Assembly (NCBI GenBank): GCA_032433765.1
Contig: JAVIAB010000059.1
Span: forward strand, 58,435,103 to 58,499,102
Direction: 5' to 3'
From: Megaustenia siamemsis
Taxonomy: Eukaryota > Mollusca > Gastropoda > Stylommatophora > Ariophantidae
DNA length: 64,000 bases
Part shown: in pieces, positions 22,851 through 34,047 of the stretch
How the letters are laid out: each line of letters starts with the position of its first letter
How positions within the stretch are numbered: the stretch's first letter is position 1
Made by a program: the position numbers and the translations under genes
The notes under the pieces: generated by a model
The model's input: only the letters and a program-made list of their open reading frames with translations
Databases searched by the model: none
Told to the model about the DNA's origin: nothing

Positions 22851-23149
22851 TCTGTACTACTAATGGATTCTGTACTACTCTTATTTTTTTGTCTTCGCAT
22901 TTTAAAAAAATAATTTTTCATCACAGCCATTAATTTACACCTAAAAGTGTCATTTTATTTCTAATCTTGGAATTTTTCTCATTTATGGCCATTGATGAGG
23001 GTGTCCGGAGCTTGATACATTCCACTCATTCTTAGAACTGATATGTTTGGAAGTGGTTTCAATTTGTGGTATTACTCACAATTCCTTAAATATTTTTAAT
23101 TCATCTTCCGCCACTAAAAGCATCATGTGGTTGTAGATAGCTGTACCGA
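22851..23149. other. Unassigned AT-rich interval
   Basis: Nothing recognisable. Confidence 0.3.
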
Positions 23150-23558
23150 GAGCCTCAGTGGCTGAGTGGTTAGTGTGCTTGCCTCAGTGGCTGAGTGGTT
23201 AGTATGCTCGCCTCAGTGGCTGGGTGGTTAGTGTACTTGCCTCAGTGGCTGAGTGGTTAGCGTGCTCGCCTCAGTGGCTGAGTGGTTAGTGTGCTCGCCT
23301 CAGTGGCTGGGTGGTTAGTGTGCTTGCCTCAGTGGCTGAGTGGTTAGTGTGCTCGCCTCAGTGGCTGAGTGGTTAGTGTGCTCGCCTCAGTGGCTGAGTG
23401 GTTAGTGTGCTCGCCTCAGTGGCTGAGTGGTTAGTGTGCTTGCCTCAGTGGTTGAGTGGTTAGTGTGCTTGCCTCAGTGGCTGAGTGGTTAGTGTGCTTG
23501 CCTCAGTGGCTGAGTGGTTAGTGTGCTTACCTCAGTGGCTGAGTGGTTAGTGTGTTCC
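23150..23558 (+). repeat. Tandem array of a SINE A-box unit, 29 bp x about 14
   Basis: The unit contains 'gtggctgagtggttagtgtg' followed by 'cttgcctca' or 'ctcgcctca'. The core tggctgagtgg fits the RNA polymerase III A-box. The array leads straight into the B-box and body of SINE S2, so the first part of the tRNA-like head has been multiplied. Confidence 0.9.
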
Positions 23559-23822
23559 TTTCCTGACTAGAGGGATCCGGGTTCGATAACAGCAGTGGCG
23601 GATTTTTTTTTCGGACTAACAAGGCCCCGGGGTTCACCCAGCCTCTAAAATTGGGTACTAGAGATTTTTCTGGGAAGTAAAAGTGGCTTGGCGTGATATC
23701 GATCACATCACCCAAAAATGTGCCGTGATCATAGAAAAATATGGTCACTAACACCATATTTCCCATACACCTAGTAAGGCGTGGAGGGAACTTCACGTTT
23801 TTTTTTTTTTTTTTTTTTTTTT
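23559..23822 (+). repeat. SINE S2 (tRNA-derived)
   Basis: Follows the array with 'gatccgggttcgataac' (B-box), 'cagcagtggcgg', a body with 'ggttcacccagcc' and 'tttttctgggaagtaa', and a 3' end 'gtaaggcgtggagggaact' followed by a long T run. The body is recognisably related to S1, but the head is different. Other copies lie at 38775 and 40505 (3' end only). Confidence 0.82.
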
Positions 23823-23829
23823 AGATAGC

Positions 23830-24599
23830 TGTGTTGCTATCTGTAACAAGTTGAAAACTTGGGCACAATACTCTTGTCGTCAACATGACAAGTTTGAGAA
23901 CCGAGTTGTCTTCCCCCTTCGCTCCCTACATGCTTTGATCAGATCTTCGTTAATGTTATCTCTGAACCTGCCCGCTGAGGGGATGAGGGTGGTTCAACCA
24001 ATAGTTGTGACGTTAGGAGCATTGTGAGTAGGGGGCGGTTGGGGGTAAAATTAGGTGCGCTCTATAACTCGAGACATCACAAGTATTGAGAACCACTGGG
24101 AAATATATGAACCCCACAGCAGGCAGGCTCTGAGATATAAGTGGCGACTATCAGTCCACCGCCACTTGAAATAGTCAGCCTGCATACTCAGCTTTGACAA
24201 CTGACGTCATTCCGGTGGTTCTACTAATCAACCAGATGTTAGCGGTTGTAGTTCATGCGATGAGAATTTCATAAAATGTTTATCGACAAAGAAACACCAC
24301 AGTAAAGTCTATTCAGGGGGCGGTTGTCAAACTTAGCCTGTAACTTCTCCCTAGCGAGAATTACGTTGCACTTCTACGTTCTACGTAAGTCCCCCCGGCA
24401 GACCCGAGTAATGGAAAAATGCTGTAAAGATAGTTTCTACGTTAGGAAAAAGGTTCAGACAATCGGATTATCCACCGGTTAAGTTAAAAGTGTAATGTGT
24501 TACAGTTTCGTTTGCTACTACAAAGTTGAGACACGATGGAGGAGCCAGTTTGTACAGATCCTCTACTAGTGACATTTTAAGACATAATAACCTTACTTT
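23830..24599. other. Unassigned interval
   Basis: Mostly unique sequence. No open frame with a family motif. Confidence 0.3.
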
Positions 24600-25310
24600 A
24601 CAGTAGAACATTGACAAGACCAACATTATGAGAATTAATGCAGTTGGCAATAACCAAATAAAATTAGGAGAAATACCTCTACTAGACGTACAATCTTACA
24701 TATATCTGGGCAGTAATATAGAGAAAGCGGGAGGAACAGAAAAGTTACCAAAATAAGGATATCAAAAGCAAGAGGAACTTTCATTGCACTGGGAAACATA
24801 TGGAAGTCCAAAGAAATTAGGTTAAATGCAAAAATAAAAATTTTCAACTCCAATGTTAAGTCAGTCCTATTATATGGCTGTGAAACATGGAGAGCAACAA
24901 AATTGACAATCATGAAGATACAGACTTTCATTGATGGATGCTTACGCAGAATAAAAGGATGGAAATGGCAGGACAAAATATCTAACATAGAATTATGGAA
25001 ATGTACCAGTCAAATACCAGTGGATAAAGAGATACAGCGAAAACGATGGCGCTGGATAGGACACACACTGCGGAAGCCAACTGAGAGTATTACACAACAG
25101 GCCCTTCTGTGAAATCCCCAGGGGAAAGACAAAGAGGAAGACCAAGAAATTCTTGGAGAAGACAGACAGAAGCAGAGATGAAGATGATGAGGAAGACATG
25201 GAATGATCTTAAAAGAATGACAAGAAACAGAACGGCTTGGAAAGTGTCTGTGGATATGCTCCACAGGGAGCTGAAAAGTAGAAAAAGAAGACAGTAGAAC
25301 ATTTTCTAGG
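24600..25310 (+). mobile_element. LINE family D 3' part
   Basis: C-terminal half of a LINE protein in broken frames: 'SYIYLGSNIEKAGGTEK', 'FIDGCLRRIKGWKWQDK', 'RKRWRWIGHTLRKPTESI', 'RQRGRPRNSWRRQTEAE' and 'LKRMTRNRTAWK'. It ends in a GAA-rich tail after 'ctccacagggagctgaaaag'. Related copies are at 12795 (minus) and 52232 (minus). Confidence 0.85.
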
Positions 25311-25694
25311 TTATAGTGTTGCATAGTATTAGATTTGATATTATCATGGGAAAGGACGGAAGCTAGAAATGGTTCAGCCACTGAATACTTAAAGAAACAA
25401 CAGACAAAATAGTTTCACCATATGATAAGACAGGAACAGGAAAAAAGGATACAACACAGATAACTTTTATTAAACACAAAGAAAGCATCAGACTCAAAGG
25501 AAGACCACGAAAATAAAGATGAATTGATGTAATGGTAAAACATTAGGAAATATAAAGCAGGAGAAACTAACATGAGGTGAATAGACCGCAGTGGCTACTT
25601 TTAATGTAGCTCAGCATCTCTTAATTTTGATTGGTCCATACACGGTAAACCTTTACATAATGGGTCTCGGTGACTCTACCACTCAGATTGCGAA

Positions 25695-25892
25695 GCACGC
25701 AAACAGACAAACAAACAAACAGACAAAAAGACATACAAACAAACAGACATATAGACAAACAGACATACAGACAAACAGACATACAGACAAACATATAAAC
25801 AGACATAAAGACATACAGACATACAAACATGCAAACAAACAGACAAACAGACGTACAAACAAACAGACATACAAACAAAGACATACAGACAT
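25695..25892. repeat. ACAGACAA/ACAGACATA microsatellite
   Basis: Irregular mixture of cagacaaa, cagacata and caaacaaa. The Cys/Leu/Val-rich minus-strand frames over it are artefacts. Confidence 0.95.
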
Positions 25893-25940
25893 ATCCAGCA
25901 AGAATGTACCACTTCAATCAGTCAAGCAATAAAATGATGC
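25893..25940 (+). repeat. Single copy of the 41-bp unit found upstream of transporter copy 3
   Basis: Contains 'agacatatccagcaagaatg', then 'taccact', then 'cagtcaagcaataaaatg'. The same order and the same 'caataaaatg' exit are seen at the right end of the 61350-61985 array, which marks the corresponding position upstream of copies 2 and 3. Confidence 0.8.
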
Positions 25941-26480
25941 GCCCCCCTCCCCGGTGTAACCTTTGAGTCAACAGCTGTATGGTCAATGCTGATAGGGGAA
26001 TAATATCAAATGGTCGGAACCAGCCCTAATGTGTTAGATCAAGGATGGTGAAGTGACGGTTTGCAGTGCGATTCTTGATTCCTTGTGTTTTCTTATCGCC
26101 ATCATGCAACATAAAAATAAACAGGACAAATATGAAACAAGTTCAACATTTCAAATACTTGGGCACAATAATAACATCAGATGGAAGATGCACCACAGAA
26201 ATAACAAGCAGAATAGCTTACGCCAAAATAGCATTTCAGAAAATGAAAAACGTTTTATGCAACACATCTATGTCAATAGGAAATAGAAAGAGAGTTCATC
26301 GGTGCTATATAGAGCCAATTCTGACCTATTGAATCGAATCATGAAGAGTAAACAAACAAATGAAAAAACGATTAGAGGCCACAGAGATGGGATTTCTCAG
26401 AAGAATGTTGAAAGTTCCATGGACAGCTAAAAAGACCAATGAGGAAGTTCTCAAAGAGGCCAACACAAAAAGGGAGCGGG

Positions 26481-26760
26481 GGACTGGCTGGTCTCGATGC
26501 AAGACGCCGGCCTCGAGACAGAGAGGTTGTGGGTTCAAATTCTGGCTACACCGGTTGGGATTTGTATTTATGATTTCTCTCTGCGGCAACTGGTCTCAGC
26601 AGCAAGGCCCGGCTTGAAACGTCAATTACTCAAGGACAGAAAAAATTTGAGTACCTCCGAAGATGGAGTTATCCGCCTTCAGTGCGTCAAGGGACCCGTG
26701 TGCACACGGTTGACAGGGAAAAAACGGATTAACACAAAATTCAGTTCCTAGTCTCTAGGT
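26481..26760 (+). repeat. SINE S3
   Basis: Full S3 copy with head 'ggggactggctggtctcgat', B-box 'gggttcaaattctgg' and end 'cagttcctagtctctagg'. It is inserted in LINE A together with R4. Confidence 0.88.
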
Positions 26761-26787
26761 AAAAAGATTGGTTATGGACCAAATATT

Positions 26788-27190
26788 TGGTTATGGAAGG
26801 CCCCGGTATCACTGCAAGCGAATTAAAATCCATAATTGCTCAGCCGCCCGTGCCAGCGTAATCATCCGAATTAATATCTCATCTCCCAAACAAAGAAAGG
26901 TAACTGTAGTCCCCATCGTTGCTGTTTCAGCACACGCCAAAAGACATAAGGCATAAGGCGAAACTGCGCAGAAAGTGAACACAAGCCAACTGTTCCCTGT
27001 CATACGATATCATCATTCATCGTAAACAATTGGATTATCGAAACATGATCAAAACGGATGAGACACACAGCTCACGGTGTGCACAGAGCACTTAACTCAG
27101 TAGCTCCTGCAACAAGCCGGACTTAGAATATGAGGAAACTGCAACAAGGAACATTTTTCATGTTCCCGCCGCCTATCCACCATATACCGG
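26788..27190 (+). repeat. Dispersed repeat R4, longest plus copy
   Basis: Runs from 'ggttatggaaggccccgg' to 'cgcctatccaccatatacc'. The inverted copy at 40048-40500 has the same extent, suggesting a unit of about 400-450 bp. 27191-27237 is AT-rich filler. Confidence 0.75.
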
Positions 27191-27680
27191 AAGTTCCATA
27201 TAAATATATATAAATATATATATAAATTAAAAAAAGCAATTCCTAAAAACATCAGAAAAACAGAGTCAACATTTTTCGGGCACATCTTGAGAAGAATAAA
27301 GTTAGAATTCTTGGTTACAACTGGCAAAATACAGTGAAAGAGAGAGCACCGATGACAAAGAGATATGATATTGATACTAATTAGCTTGGTGTCCAGACAT
27401 GGAAAACAGTCAAGAACAGAACTGATACGATGCGTGGTGGATAGAAGATTGTGGAAGGACATGATCGCCTACGCTAACCGGTATGGCACTTGATGATGAT
27501 AGGAATTGGCGTGGACCTTCAACGCTATGTCCGGTTTGTCATCCTTCATTATGTCCCTGTATAGCAGAAATTAATCGCTGAAAAAGAAGCTCATTGAATA
27601 ATCATCCCTCTCTAGATGCCCCAAATCTGCTCACACTGTTCAAACACTATATAACAAATATATTTGTTATATGTCCATTT

Positions 27681-27702
27681 ATTCTTTATTTTATACTACC
27701 AG
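27681..27702 (+). promoter_or_regulatory. Splice acceptor of transporter copy 2 5' UTR exon
   Basis: T-rich tract ending 'ttttatactaccag', followed by 'attgacaag'. Conserved with copies 1 and 3. Confidence 0.7.
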
Positions 27703-27774
27703 ATTGACAAGATCTTTGCAGTCAAGTGGATCGTATCACAGAAGTGTGTGTGTGTTTAGACGGACTGAATAATA

Positions 27775-29266
27775 ATGGCGCATTCAAATGTCATTCCAAA
27801 GAGGGCAGGTCTAAAGAAACCACCACTCCCAGTGGACAGAGGGTGGGCGTGGCTGATCATGCTTGGTGCTTCTGCCCTTATGATGTTGGGCTGGACATTT
27901 AGTCGGGCGATATCGATTCTTCTACCATCTATCCTGGACCGATACCAAGCACCGGCTGCAGTGACTACTTGAGCATTTGGAATCTCCGATATTTCTTGGG
28001 CTGTTATAAATATATTGATCCCCACAGTTCTATTGCCACGGTTCAGTGTCAGAAGTTTAGCTTTAGTCGGCTCTATCGCTCACACTCTGGGTGTCATTGC
28101 ACTAGCTTACTCGCCAAATATAATTACGTTTAACTGCATCTTCGGAGTGACAGGAACTGGCGGTGGACTCATGATAGTTACATCTTTAATCCACCTTGGT
28201 CACTTCTTTAAGAAACGTTTATCCTTCGCCAGTGCGTTTGCTTCTGCAGGGGGCAGCGCGTCGGCTGTGTTCGTTCCCATGTTGACTCAAAAACTGCTGG
28301 ACATCTACGGTCTTCAGGGGACCTTGCTAATTATCGGCGGTATTTGTTTCAATTGTGTAGCTGCCTCCATGCTACTAAGACCGCTCTCAATGTATGATCA
28401 TGTCGAGGATGTGAAGGAACCAAACGGAAATGTTGCGACAGACTTAGAATTGTCCGACTTCAGCAATATCCAGAAGCAGAATGGAAATTTGACTTACAAC
28501 GAATGTGATGAAGACGACATTAATGAAAAATCAAAGTTTCTAGATAATGTCGACGATAAAAATAAACAAATAAAGGAGCTATGTTGTTCACGTGATCACA
28601 AAATAACAGGAAGAACTCACGTAGTCAATGACAACATAACACATGAGGAAATGGACGGCATTCAAGAAACAACAAAACTGATTTCTGAATATGAACCAGA
28701 ACTATCTGATCAGCATAAAAAGAATGACAACGAACTAAAGGAAATACCTTCCTTGTTTCCAGAGACAACATCAGATAACACAGACTGTAACAAAACAAGA
28801 CGTGACGACCTAAACAATAAAAACATTGATTTCTCCAGTAATGACGTTGCTGCTTCCAACTACGATGTCTGTTCTAATAGTAGCAGCAGTAAACATTTTC
28901 TTACAGCAAGGGGCTGTATACAAACATCTAGCAGCTCTCAGGAGCTTAAATCTACTTCTGACATTAACCCAGAGCTCTTCTCTGGAGAAAAACACAAACT
29001 ATCGCTAGAGCACAACTTCAATCAGTCGTATCCAAGCAAAGAATCTAATATTGTAGTCAATGATGCTAATGCACCAGCAGGCCTATGTCGGGGTATTCGT
29101 AAGATGAAAGAATATATTCGATCGTCTGTTCTCTTAAATCCAGTGGCAGTGTTGTTGATCTTAGCCTGTGGGATCAGCAACCCAGGTGGAGCCTTGTACG
29201 TCCCCGTTTTAGGTCTGGAGAATGGACTTACCCCTGAGGAGGTGCCTTGGATGGTAACTATTATTG
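27775..29266 (+). pseudogene. Monocarboxylate-transporter-like protein, copy 2, coding exon 1 with in-frame TGA
   Basis: SLC16/MFS-type transporter nearly identical to copy 3 and the same length (1492 nt, phase 1 exit at gtgagg, 29267). The ATG at 27775 is shared. The family signature 'PVDRGWAWLIMLG' and six N-terminal helices are present. After 'YQAPAAVTT' a TGA (27970-27972) interrupts helix 2, where copy 3 has TTA (Leu). Past this codon the frame is open to the exon end with loop residues rich in Asp, Glu, Asn and Lys, then 'VLLNPVAVLLILACGIS'. A single substitution therefore explains the loss. If the TGA is real, only about 65 residues are made. Confidence 0.88.
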
Positions 29267-29330
29267 GTGAGGGATATTTGTCTGTGTATATGTACATGTG
29301 CGTCCAAATGTGTGTGCGTTTGTATGTATA

Positions 29331-29382
<52 letters not shown>

Positions 29383-29424
29383 TGTATGTATGTATGTATG
29401 TATGTATGTATGTATGTATGTATA
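29331..29424. repeat. (TA)n(GTAT)n microsatellite
   Basis: About 12 TA steps, then about 17 copies of gtat. In copy 3 the same intron place holds a GT-rich, less regular tract (63800-63895). Confidence 0.97.
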
Positions 29425-30324
29425 GTACTTTGCACACGACAAAACTGCAGTTTTCCTGCTAAATATGTTGAAATCTATTTAAATTTGCACGTTCTGCTCC
29501 CATATTTGTACTCCACTTAAGCGAATAAGTGTTCCATATTTTTTTTTAAAGGGCCATTAACTTTTCCCCCAATGGCCAATGAAAACGTGTAGGAAACAGT
29601 ACACGACCAAGAAAGAAAGCCCTACAGTTTCATCCAACAGTTTCATCCAACATTTTCATTTGTTACTGTCAACCACGATGCAAAGGCGGTTGACAGCAAC
29701 AGAGCAGGAGGATGTCAGCAACTCATAGCTGATGGTTTGCGCTAGGATCGTGAACCAGAACCATCCATACACTACTCCACTTCTTCGCGGTGCCTCTATA
29801 AATAGACTAACCGATTTAGTGTGACCAAGAGAGTAGTCATCGAAGTGGGAAAGCAACTCGGTACTCAAAAATGACGAGCTGAAGTCGGATGTATGGGACA
29901 AGAAAGGTGCAAATATCACAGTTCTACTGCAAAACTCAACACAACTTATACACGCTAACCTAACTTTCTGTTAAGGGCGGGTGACGAAGAGATCAAGCTA
30001 TTTATTTAGTAGTCATTGGATGAATCGCAGAAATAAAAAAAAAGAAAGAAAGGAAGAAAGAAAGAAAGATAGAAGGAGAGAAAGAAGAGTATATGTAAGT
30101 AAAATATATGTACTAGAGTAAACACGTATGACGGTATACAAATATAAAGTAGCTGCGGTATTGTACTAGTAAGGGGTCATACTAAAGGAACACCTGCCAC
30201 TCATGTAGGCCAGTTACTCCGATGGGTGAACACTTCAACAAGACGATAACAGAAAGCACACAGCACATACCAAGAAAGAATAGATGCAGGAGAATAAAGT
30301 CAAAGTAATGAAGTAAGTAAAAGA

Positions 30325-30577
30325 AAAGTAAAGTGCCCAGTCATGCCAAGTGGCGTTTAGAGTATATGGTGTTAGTGACCATAATTTGTATAGACCTTCG
30401 ACAAAATGATTTTTGGAGAAATGTGGTCAGTATTACGCCCAAGCCGCTTTACTTTACCAGAAAAAAATCCGGTACCCATTTAAGGCTGGGTGAACTCGGA
30501 AGCCATTGTTTAGGATCGAACCATACCTCTTGTCCTTTGTAGTCCAGTTCACTAACCACTGAGTTATCGCGGTTCCC
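30325..30577 (-). repeat. SINE S1, minus orientation
   Basis: Full S1 from 'gtgcccagtcatgccaagtgg' to the tRNA-like head 'tgagttatcgcggttcc'. Confidence 0.85.
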
Positions 30578-30699
30578 AAAGTAATGAAATCGTTTAAAAG
30601 AATTAAATGAGATTGAGTGTGTCAAAAACACAGCGAAGAAATCTCTATAAAAATTTACAAAAAACCAATTTAATGTCCGTTGACATAACAAAAACGAAA

Positions 30700-31765
30700 A
30701 ACAAAAATCATCATCAACAGTGAAAAACTTGAAAGTAACATAACAAACTATGAATTTTTGGGAACTGAATTAACTAACAATAGAGAACTGCAAGAAAGAG
30801 ATCTAAAGAAGATCACCAAAAGCAATACAAACATTCAATAACATATGGTGCAATACCAGCAAGGCAGTACAATTAAAGACCATTTGGAGGACCTCGACTT
30901 TGCTGATGACATAGTTCTCATCAGCAGTCAGATAAAAACGATGCAGGAAAATACAAATGAACTATCATCAATAGTCAGCAAAATTGGGCTAGAGATCAAT
31001 CATGAAAAGACTAAAGTCATGAAAAGTTTAATTCCAGCAGGTGGCAAAATATACATGGAAAACAAACCAGTAGAAGAGATCGATCACTTTATCTATCTTG
31101 GAAGTGACATTGATCGAGAAGGGGATACAAGTAAAGAAATTAGAATCAGAATGGCTAAAGCAGCAATGTCTTTCAGAAGCCTTGAAAAGTTGTGGAAATC
31201 AAAACTCATCAGCACAAACACAAAACTTAGGCTATTCAAATCAAATGTTCTATCAACTCTTACGTATGCGTGTGAAAGCTGGAAAACAACAAGAGATATA
31301 GAAACAAAGTTGAACGCATTCGAAAATAAATGTCTAAGGAAAATACTTGGTATAGCGTGGAACGAATTCAAAACAAACGAGGAAATTAGAGAAATCGCCA
31401 ATCAACCACTAATATCTTCAGTAATAAAGAAAAGACGATGGTCATATGTTGGACATGTGATGAGAAGAGATAATAACCGAATAGCAAAGCAAGCCCTCAT
31501 ATGGGAAACAACAGGTAAGAGAAAAAGAGGAAGACACAGGGAGACACTGAGAAGAACATTGATGAGAGAGGCAAGAGCAGCAGAAATCGGCTCCCTCAAT
31601 GAGATAGAGCTGCTTGCACAGAACAAAGACAGATGGCGAGATTTGATAAAATATCTTTAAAAGAAAACTGCTAGAACAAAAAATTCAGATAGGAGAAGGT
31701 GTATCTTGGTCTACGCCCTATGGGCCGGTTACGGCTCGAAAGGTCAATAGATAGATAGATAGTAC
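30700..31765 (+). mobile_element. LINE family C 3' half with a 271-residue open frame
   Basis: The open frame at 30845-31660 starts inside the RT palm: 'LEDLDFADDIVLISSQ' holds the catalytic FADD box. Then 'GLEINHEKTKVMK', 'YLGSDIDREGDTSKEI', the thumb 'LTYACESWKTTRDIE' and the C-terminus 'RRWSYVGHVMRRDNNRIAKQ' and 'KRKRGRHRETLRRTLMREA'. The uninterrupted frame makes it the best preserved family C copy. The 5' half, with the rest of RT and any endonuclease, is absent. It ends with (atag)4 at 31747-31762. Confidence 0.9.
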
Positions 31766-32144
31766 AATTAAAATCCCTTATCGCCTGGGTCTTCCCGATA
31801 ACAACACATGGTCGTGAATCACAGACAATCTCGCAAATAGCAAGGAAGAAAATTGATTCATTCGAAAGAAAATGTAGAAAAATCACGAAGATAAATATAT
31901 ATACTGGACAGTGTCTTGTTTCTTCTGATGTATCATTGTTTGTTTGTTGTAGCCCCCATTTGAAGACATTACTATGGAAATGTTGGTTCTGTTTTCATAG
32001 ATGAAATATATTGGTAGTCTTTAATTGCATCCAATTCAACATTGCCTCGACCCTGCATGGTTATCTATGTGTAATCCTATCAGACGCAACAAGTACACAT
32101 CACAATCGGGGATGATATATAAGATGACCCTGATAATCCTGTAA

Positions 32145-32340
32145 TCTTCTTCTTCTTTCCTTCCTCATTGCCTCTCAGCGCCGAGGAGAGATATAAATTG
32201 ATGTCTTTTTGCTGTTCAGTTTGCCTCTGCTGCCGATATGTTTCCGTGTGTTTCTAATACTCAATCTATCCATCTTTTTTTGTGATCGGCCCTTGGGTCT
32301 GGTGTTCTCCGCAACGTTTATTGAAGACTCGTTACAGACT
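32145..32340 (-). mobile_element. LINE family H 3' end
   Basis: Inverted copy of the 15728-16175 segments, from 'cttctttccttcctcattg' to 'caacgtttattgaag'. Confidence 0.7.
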
Positions 32341-32469
32341 AATCAGTTGTAGAAGTGACAGCGTATCATATTATGTTGCATGAGAGCTGACCACTGAGGA
32401 CCTCTGAGTCACCCCAATCGTTGTAGTGTCCCACAAAATGGGAGTCCACGTGGTGTGAGAATAAAGACC

Positions 32470-32950
32470 CAGAACATGATTTTTCTTTCAGTCACACTGA
32501 CCTGCGACACAAAACATGATTTTCCTTTGAGTCGCAATGACTCGCGACACAAAACATGATTTTCCTTTGAGTCGCAATGACTCGCGACACAAAACATGAT
32601 TTTCCTTTGAGTCGCAATGACTTGCGACACAAAACATGATTTTCCTTTGAATCGCAATGACTCGCGACACAAAACATGATTTTCCTTTGAGTCGCAATGA
32701 CTCGCGACACAAAACATGATTTTCCTTTGAGTCGCAATGACTTGCGACACAAAACATGATTTTCCTTTGAATCACAATGACTTGCGACACAAAACATGAT
32801 TTTCCTTTGAATCACAATGACTTACGACACAAAACATGATTTCCCATTGAATCACAATGACTTACGACACAAAACATGATTTTCCTTTGAGTCGCAATGA
32901 CTCGCGACACAAAACATGATTTCCCTTTCAGTCACACTGACCTGCAGCAC
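32470..32950. repeat. Minisatellite, 40-bp unit
   Basis: Twelve units with 'gacacaaaacatgattttcc' followed by 'tttgagtcgcaatgactcgc'. The first and last units carry 'ttcagtcacactgacctg', so the array edges are alike. Confidence 0.97.
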
Positions 32951-33246
32951 AAAACATGACGTGCATGTGTAGAAATGAAAGCAAATCTCTTTGGCTGCAG
33001 TTAGTGTGTGGACTGAACTTTGGACCATTTTATTGGCCACATATCTCATTCACATAACATGAGCTTGAACTGACAAGAACAATGGCAATGTAAAAAAACA
33101 AATGACACATGATAATGATAGCAGTAATGGTATAAGGATGGACATGGGTGCTCGCGTTGCAATGAAGCGCAATAAAGTAGAAAATAAAATGTAGCCTTTT
33201 CTATAAATAAATAAAAATAATAAAACGGTGGCTTGGCTGCATTCTA

Positions 33247-33590
33247 GAGAGCCGTGATAGCGCAGTGGTTAGTGAACTGGACTACAAAGAACAAGAGGTA
33301 GGGTTCGATCCCAACCGACGGCTTGCGGGTTCACCCAGCCTTTAATGGGTTGAGGATTTTTTTCTGGGAAAGTGAAGCAGCACGGGCGTAATACTAACAC
33401 ATTACCCCAAAAATCATGTGTCGAAGTCTGTAAAATTTATGGTCACTAACACCATATTCCCTATACGCCACTGGGCGTGACGGGTCACTAACACCATATT
33501 CCCTATACGCCACTTGGCGTGACAGGTAACTTACATCATATTCCCTACACGCCACTTGGCGTGACGGGGGCACTTTACTTTACTTTGGCT
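33247..33590 (+). repeat. SINE S1 with triplicated 3' end
   Basis: A full S1 from the head 'agagccgtgatagcgcagtgg'. Its last 50 or so bases ('accatattccctatacgcca') occur three times (about 33445, 33492 and 33535), a short tandem growth of the SINE tail. Confidence 0.85.
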
Positions 33591-34047
33591 GCATTTTAAC
33601 AACGAGAAGAAAAAATAACTGCCAAATACATCATATTCTCTGTAGGACATGTGTAGCACATCATCTTTCTGTTCCAAACTTTGTTATCCATAAGTTATTA
33701 GGAGAAAATGAGTATAGTTGCATTATTTATTGCAATAATATCAAATGACAAACTGAAGACAGATCAGCGACTCAGTGATAAAGCAACTGTTTTGCCAGTT
33801 CTGAGCAAAGCAAATACTGTGTCCCCACCTGCTATTTTTATCTTGAAATTTGGTCTACAAAATAATATTGCGTCCTGGGCAACCGTCATGAAGGCTTGTT
33901 ATCTGTCTCACTCCACGCCCTAGTGGTTTGTTTTTATCACCAATCACTTATTGCATCATACTACCTTCCTCATACTAGTTACGTGAATTAGAAGGTCTAA
34001 TTACCAGACACCATGATCTGTAACTTCTGTTATCTATATCCCTCCAG

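Larger units (their letters stand above)
26095..27500 (+). mobile_element. LINE family A 3' fragment split by S3 and R4
   Basis: 26095-26480 reads 'FKYLGTIITSDGRCTTEITS' and 'MGFLRRMLKVPWTAKKTNE' up to 'NTKRE'. The LINE resumes at about 27238 with 'NIRKT'-type sequence, 'FFGHILRRIK' and the C-terminus, ending in tgatgatga at 27490-27497. Comparison with 18540-18680 shows the two parts join directly at 'gggagc'. Confidence 0.82.
29267..34047 (+). other. Intron of transporter copy 2
   Basis: Bounded by the donor gtgagg and the acceptor 'tatccctccag'. It contains a microsatellite, S1 copies, LINE C, LINE H and a 40-bp minisatellite. Its first 180 bases resemble the start of the copy 3 intron. 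29430-30320 shows only a (GAAA)n tract at 30040-30070, and 31760-32140, 32960-33240 and 33595-34030 show nothing recognisable. Confidence 0.85.

Noticed and set aside
23150..23580. Cluster of tRNA genes
   Set aside because: Only the A-box half is repeated, no unit has an acceptor stem or anticodon arm pairing, and the array leads into a SINE body.
25621..25917. Cys/Leu/Val-rich minus-strand frames resembling a membrane peptide
   Set aside because: They lie over an ACAGACATA microsatellite. Not a gene.
32409..33049. Overlapping minus-strand frames with 'SKENHVLCRKSLRLKGK' type repeats
   Set aside because: All cover the 40-bp minisatellite at 32470-32950.
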